Shown here in pieces: positions 63,560 to 64,000 of a stretch of 64,000 nt of DNA. A program made the position numbers and the translations under genes. How positions within the stretch are numbered: the stretch's first letter is position 1; each line of letters opens with the position of its first letter. The notes below the pieces were generated by a model. That model searched no databases, was not told where the DNA came from, and worked only from the letters and a program-made list of their open reading frames with translations. Source of the DNA: Chelonoidis abingdonii (taxonomy: Eukaryota; Chordata; Testudines; Testudinidae); contig NC_133769.1 of NCBI RefSeq assembly GCF_003597395.2, positions 46,783,304 through 46,847,303 on the forward strand, in the 5' to 3' direction.

Positions 63560-64000
63560 GTCTATTGTTCTGCCAACATTCTTTCCACTCCATGTCCTCA
63601 TTCCAGGGAGTCCTTTCTCCCTGTGCTTGATGTCCACAGTCTTTTTAGTTTCACTTGGAGCAGACTAACATCCTTAGATAGGGCAACTAATTTTCCATTG
63701 CAATGACCTTTGTGATCTGAACCTTACAGGATATGCCAAGGCAAGCCTGCCTGGCTTGTGGATGTCTCCATCACAGACATCTGAAAGGCAGCTACATGGT
63801 TCTCCCTCCACCCCTATTCCCAAAGCGTTATTGGATTAATTCGTCTTCCAGGAAGGAATCCTATTTTGGATTCTTTGCTGCAGTACTGCAAGTTAAGGCA
63901 GGCCATGCTTCTGCTCTTCCACCACAAAAAATATTTTTGCTTTGTGTTAAGTGGCACCATATTTTCAGTTGGCAAAAACATTTTCCCCATGAGTTTGATT
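63560..64000 (+). mobile_element. possible DIRS-type retrotransposon fragment (tyrosine recombinase end)
   Basis: The plus strand near 63763-63800 reads SITDI, a stop, then KAATWFSLHPYSQ, resembling the DICKAATW-S-HTF motif at the end of DIRS tyrosine recombinases. The neighbouring frames are broken and the rest is not clearly aligned, so the call is tentative. Confidence 0.35.

Overview
The window is vertebrate nuclear DNA, most likely from a turtle or another non-avian reptile. The grounds are a dense mix of CR1-family LINE fragments, several hAT elements with 8-bp target duplications, MIR-like SINE remnants, an R4/Dong-like LINE, an RTE fragment and a turtle-style foldback retroposon. Introns are long and AT-rich, splice sites are GT-AG, and there are no bacterial-type operons. 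The species assignment is inferred from repeat content.

The one host gene recognised is TSPAN12 (tetraspanin-12), plus strand, running off the right edge. A CpG-rich promoter/5' UTR lies at about 5540-6640. The start codon is at 6550. Six coding exons are present: 6550-6615, 23962-24044, 27459-27594, 50456-50530, 56635-56742 and 60644-60787. Together they give 612 nt (residues 1-204) of a protein that is about 305 residues in mammals. The last coding exon is not in the window. The encoded part covers TM1, TM2, TM3 and most of the large extracellular loop, including the CCG motif. TSPAN12 is the tetraspanin co-receptor of Norrin/FZD4/LRP5 beta-catenin signalling in retinal vessels.

Layout. 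1-5540: upstream flank with a decayed CR1 (2520-4490) that contains a foldback insertion. 5540-6640: CpG island and first exons. Intron 2 (6616-23961): MIRs, a CR1 split by an 885-bp hAT element, a second hAT, RTE remnants and palindromic MITEs. Intron 3 (24045-27458): an antisense LTR-flanked unit whose interior is a non-muscle myosin tail followed by a DEAD-box helicase fragment. Intron 4 (27595-50455): a foldback element, a tRNA-type SINE, a repeat-poor AT-rich block, an R4/Dong-like LINE behind a tRNA-like head, CR1 pieces, an asymmetric foldback retroposon and an inverted-repeat hAT carrying transposase remnants. Intron 5 (50531-56634): a CR1 3' end and a second LINE 3' end. Intron 6 (56743-60643): three small hATs, two of them side by side on one target site. 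Intron 7 (60788 to the edge): MIR, CR1 and possible DIRS scraps.

The most unusual structures are the LTR-bounded chimera of two host-gene fragments in intron 3, the R4/Dong-like LINE headed by a tRNA-like pol III promoter, the foldback hAT duplicating its transposase 3' end in inverted orientation, and two upstream ORFs just before the TSPAN12 start. No prokaryotic features, CRISPR arrays, rRNAs or intact transposon genes were seen.
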